From assembly GCF_900637635.1 (NCBI RefSeq), contig NZ_LR134383.1, positions 578,501-642,500 of the forward strand: 64,000 nucleotides of DNA. Direction: 5' to 3'. Positions 63,972 through 64,000 of the stretch are shown piece after piece. Under the pieces are notes generated by a model. That model saw only the letters and a list, made by a program, of their open reading frames with translations. It was not told where the DNA came from and did not search any database. The position numbers and the translations under genes were made by a program. Source of the stretch: Legionella jordanis (GTDB lineage Bacteria > Pseudomonadota > Gammaproteobacteria > Legionellales > Legionellaceae). Each line of letters begins with the position of its first letter. Positions within the stretch are counted from its first letter, which is position 1.

Positions 63972-64000
63972 ATCAATGAGTTTGCATCTCGCCCCAATGA

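Overview
The window is a stretch of chromosome from a Legionella or close relative (Legionellales, Gammaproteobacteria). This rests on gene content: conserved gammaproteobacterial housekeeping blocks (yicC-gmk-rpoZ-spoT-ridA, grpE-dnaK-dnaJ, yggS-proC-yggT) interleaved with Legionella-type accessory genes. The latter are an IcmL-like protein, a patatin/DUF3734 lipase, a phasin-like protein, a PlcA/PlcC-type phospholipase C, a DUF2845 protein, an ankyrin protein and several large orphan proteins with hydrophilic, often acidic C-termini of the sort seen in Dot/Icm substrates. Base composition looks moderately AT-rich throughout. I see no rRNA, tRNA, insertion sequence, prophage or CRISPR array.

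Layout. 0-3 kb: 5' part of ispA, xseB and radA, then an orphan candidate effector. 3-9 kb: a ~1000-residue membrane-associated orphan, a phasin-like protein, an IcmL-like secreted protein and a patatin lipase. 9-14 kb: a minus-strand run of maf, a ZIP transporter, a D-2-hydroxyacid dehydrogenase, a CDF metal exporter, a TusA protein and a PP-loop tRNA-thiolase-like enzyme. 14-14.4 kb: an AT-rich gap with three perfect DnaA boxes. 14.4-20 kb: recG, an AI-2E family permease, and the minus-strand run thpR / VOC protein / D-threonine-aldolase-like enzyme. 20-24 kb: a protein resembling the N-terminal domain of glutamyl-tRNA reductase, a DUF2267 gene interrupted by an in-frame TAA, argS and a SPOR protein. 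24-30 kb: an aberrant P1B-type ATPase, folB, a protein with U-box-like segments and the phospholipase C. 30-38 kb: hemE, yheT, a 1419-residue helicase fusion and a class II DAHP synthase. 38-46 kb: grpE and dnaK, each with its own sigma-32 promoter, then dnaJ, carA, metK, ahcY. 46-53 kb: polysaccharide deacetylase, ankyrin protein and an RND pump with its adaptor. 53-64 kb: envelope/proline/PLP genes, rph, yicC-gmk-rpoZ-spoT-ridA, an Uup-type ABC-F ATPase and a small membrane protein.

Functional groupings: heat-shock chaperones (grpE, dnaK, dnaJ); the methyl cycle (metK, ahcY); stringent response and nucleotide supply (gmk, rpoZ, spoT); metal handling (ZIP importer, CDF exporter, P-type ATPase); sulfur transfer to tRNA (TusA with the PP-loop enzyme).

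The most unusual items are (1) the P-type ATPase whose actuator-domain segment appears twice, both copies lacking the TGE glutamate, and whose DKTGT motif reads DLNGT; (2) the RelE-like/SF1-helicase fusion carrying a duplicated ~310-residue helical-repeat module; (3) the DUF2267 gene with one nonsense codon inside otherwise intact homology; (4) the stand-alone HemA N-domain look-alike; (5) the U-box-like orphan. All motif-based calls were made by eye; no database search was run.
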